64,000 nucleotides of DNA, taken from NCBI GenBank assembly GCA_015999765.1, contig JAECQR010000003.1:248001-312000 (forward strand). Direction: 5' to 3'. The notes beneath the pieces are model-generated. The model ran no database searches. It was given only the letters and a program-made list of their open reading frames with translations, and was not told where the DNA came from. How positions within the stretch are numbered: the first letter of the stretch is position 1; every line of letters starts with the position of its first letter. Positions 63,347-64,000 of this stretch are shown here, in pieces. Source of the stretch: Flavobacteriia bacterium (GTDB taxonomy: Bacteria; Bacteroidota; Bacteroidia; Flavobacteriales; Weeksellaceae). Position numbers and translations under genes: made by a program.

Positions 63347-64000
63347 CTATCGCTCATTTTGAGGCATACCCGTCATTCTAATGATATCTTCGGGAATGGC
63401 AATAGCGTAACGTAAATCATTAGCTGGTAGGTTGTAGGTTTGTCCACCGACCGTTTTTGTCAGGTTAATGTTTGCACCTTCACGGTTATACCGTTTTAAG
63501 TCTGCCCATCGCAGACCGCGAAACAGCAGCTCTTTTCTTCTTTCACTGCGGATGATCTGTAGCGCTTGCGCACCGGTTCCTGCAGTGAACGGAACAAACG
63601 TCCCTGTCTTCCAGCGCTTCACAAGAAGCTGATTCAGCACCGCCATTGCATTTGCTGCATCACCGGCCGCTGCATACGATTCGGCCACCGTTAAATAAAC
63701 CTCATCCATAGCCAGGCAGGTCATTCTCCCGGAATTCCCTGAGTAATTCCCTTTAAATAACACCTCACCAGTTGGAAGGACTTTAAAAAAAACACTTTTG
63801 CGTAAATCATTGGCGTGATACGACTCATATAGCGATGGGTTCACTTTCCCTTTTGTGCTTGTTAGAAAAGGTGAATATCCCATAGACGTAGGCAGTAACA
63901 CTTCTGTATTCATTTCTTTAATCGGATATGATGCGGTAGGATTTAACGTATTAAAATCCATTAAATGACTGTAGTTAGTCAGTGTCTCTTTCCCGTATTT
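63347..64000 (-). CDS. RagB/SusD family outer-membrane lipoprotein, C-terminal part
   Basis: About 217 residues are visible and the frame is open at the right edge, so the N-terminus is missing. The SusD C-terminal signatures are present: MTCLAMDEVYLTVAESYAAAGDAANAMAVLN (TPR-like helix) and RSERRKELLFRGLRWADLKRYNR, ending IPEDIIRMTGMPQNER. SusD proteins bind nutrients at the cell surface and cap a SusC TonB-dependent channel, whose gene is expected beyond 64000. The ligand is unknown; no glycan enzymes are in view. Confidence 0.92.
   Translation of the reverse strand, partial: KYGKETLTNYSHLMDFNTLNPTASYPIKEMNTEVLLPTSMGYSPFLTSTKGKVNPSLYESYHANDLRKSVFFKVLPTGEVLFKGNYSGNSGRMTCLAMDEVYLTVAESYAAAGDAANAMAVLNQLLVKRWKTGTFVPFTAGTGAQALQIIRSERRKELLFRGLRWADLKRYNREGANINLTKTVGGQTYNLPANDLRYAIAIPEDIIRMTGMPQNER

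Overview
The window looks like chromosome of a flavobacterium of the Chryseobacterium/Kaistella type (family Weeksellaceae). The signs are AT-rich DNA, Bacteroidota promoters of the form TTG-N17-23-TAnnTTTG, few Shine-Dalgarno sequences, several TTG/GTG starts, and marker families such as the type IX secretion protein PorQ, a TamL-type outer-membrane assembly lipoprotein, GLPGLI proteins, SusD, and a type IX C-terminal sorting domain. No tRNA, rRNA, IS element, prophage or CRISPR array was recognised.

Layout. 1-1950: front part of a DUF2723 membrane glycosyltransferase-like gene running off the left edge. 2153-4577: two PLP enzymes, a cysteine-synthase-like enzyme and an alpha-oxoamine synthase, read here as a candidate cysteate synthase/cysteate acyltransferase pair for sulfonolipids (capnine, sulfobacin). 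4694-7402: a Rnk/GreA-like protein and a B12-binding radical SAM protein with unusual cysteine spacing. 7475-16892: housekeeping (atpDC, ribF, pyrH-frr, porQ-cmk, a three-gene envelope cluster, a TrmH-family methyltransferase). 16878-22535: TamL, a lipoprotein and an M28 peptidase. 22601-34371: mostly minus strand, with topoisomerase IV (parE, a small membrane protein, parC), an AI-2E family permease, a P2A calcium ATPase, an FMN reductase, an SDR and ychF. 34606-39592: a BlaI/BlaR1-like regulatory pair with two visible operators, two GLPGLI proteins, a DUF465 protein and an NlpC/P60 lipoprotein. 39742-43805: typA and a dipeptidyl peptidase III. 43967-49681: TPR-PAS histidine kinase, LuxR response regulator, degenerate lone receiver, and a type IX-secreted FG-GAP protein. 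49842-54503: accessory enzymes with at least two short possible coding remnants. 54590-59600: EmrAB-TolC-type efflux genes with a divergent AraC regulator. 59884-64000: a membrane TPR-AraC regulator, a repeat-rich intergenic region of about 700 bp, a MauE-like redox membrane protein, a small exported cysteine-containing protein and the end of a SusD gene.

The best candidates for something undescribed are at the right end: the TPR-AraC regulator/MauE/small secreted Cys protein/SusD neighbourhood, with its duplicated palindromes, a small ORF inside a foldable leader and a possible minus-strand small RNA. Next come the sulfonolipid gene pair, the double operator of the BlaI/M56 switch with its repeat-built periplasmic tail, and the two divergent genes whose starts overlap and whose predicted promoters lie inside each other. 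All of this was read by eye; no database search was possible.
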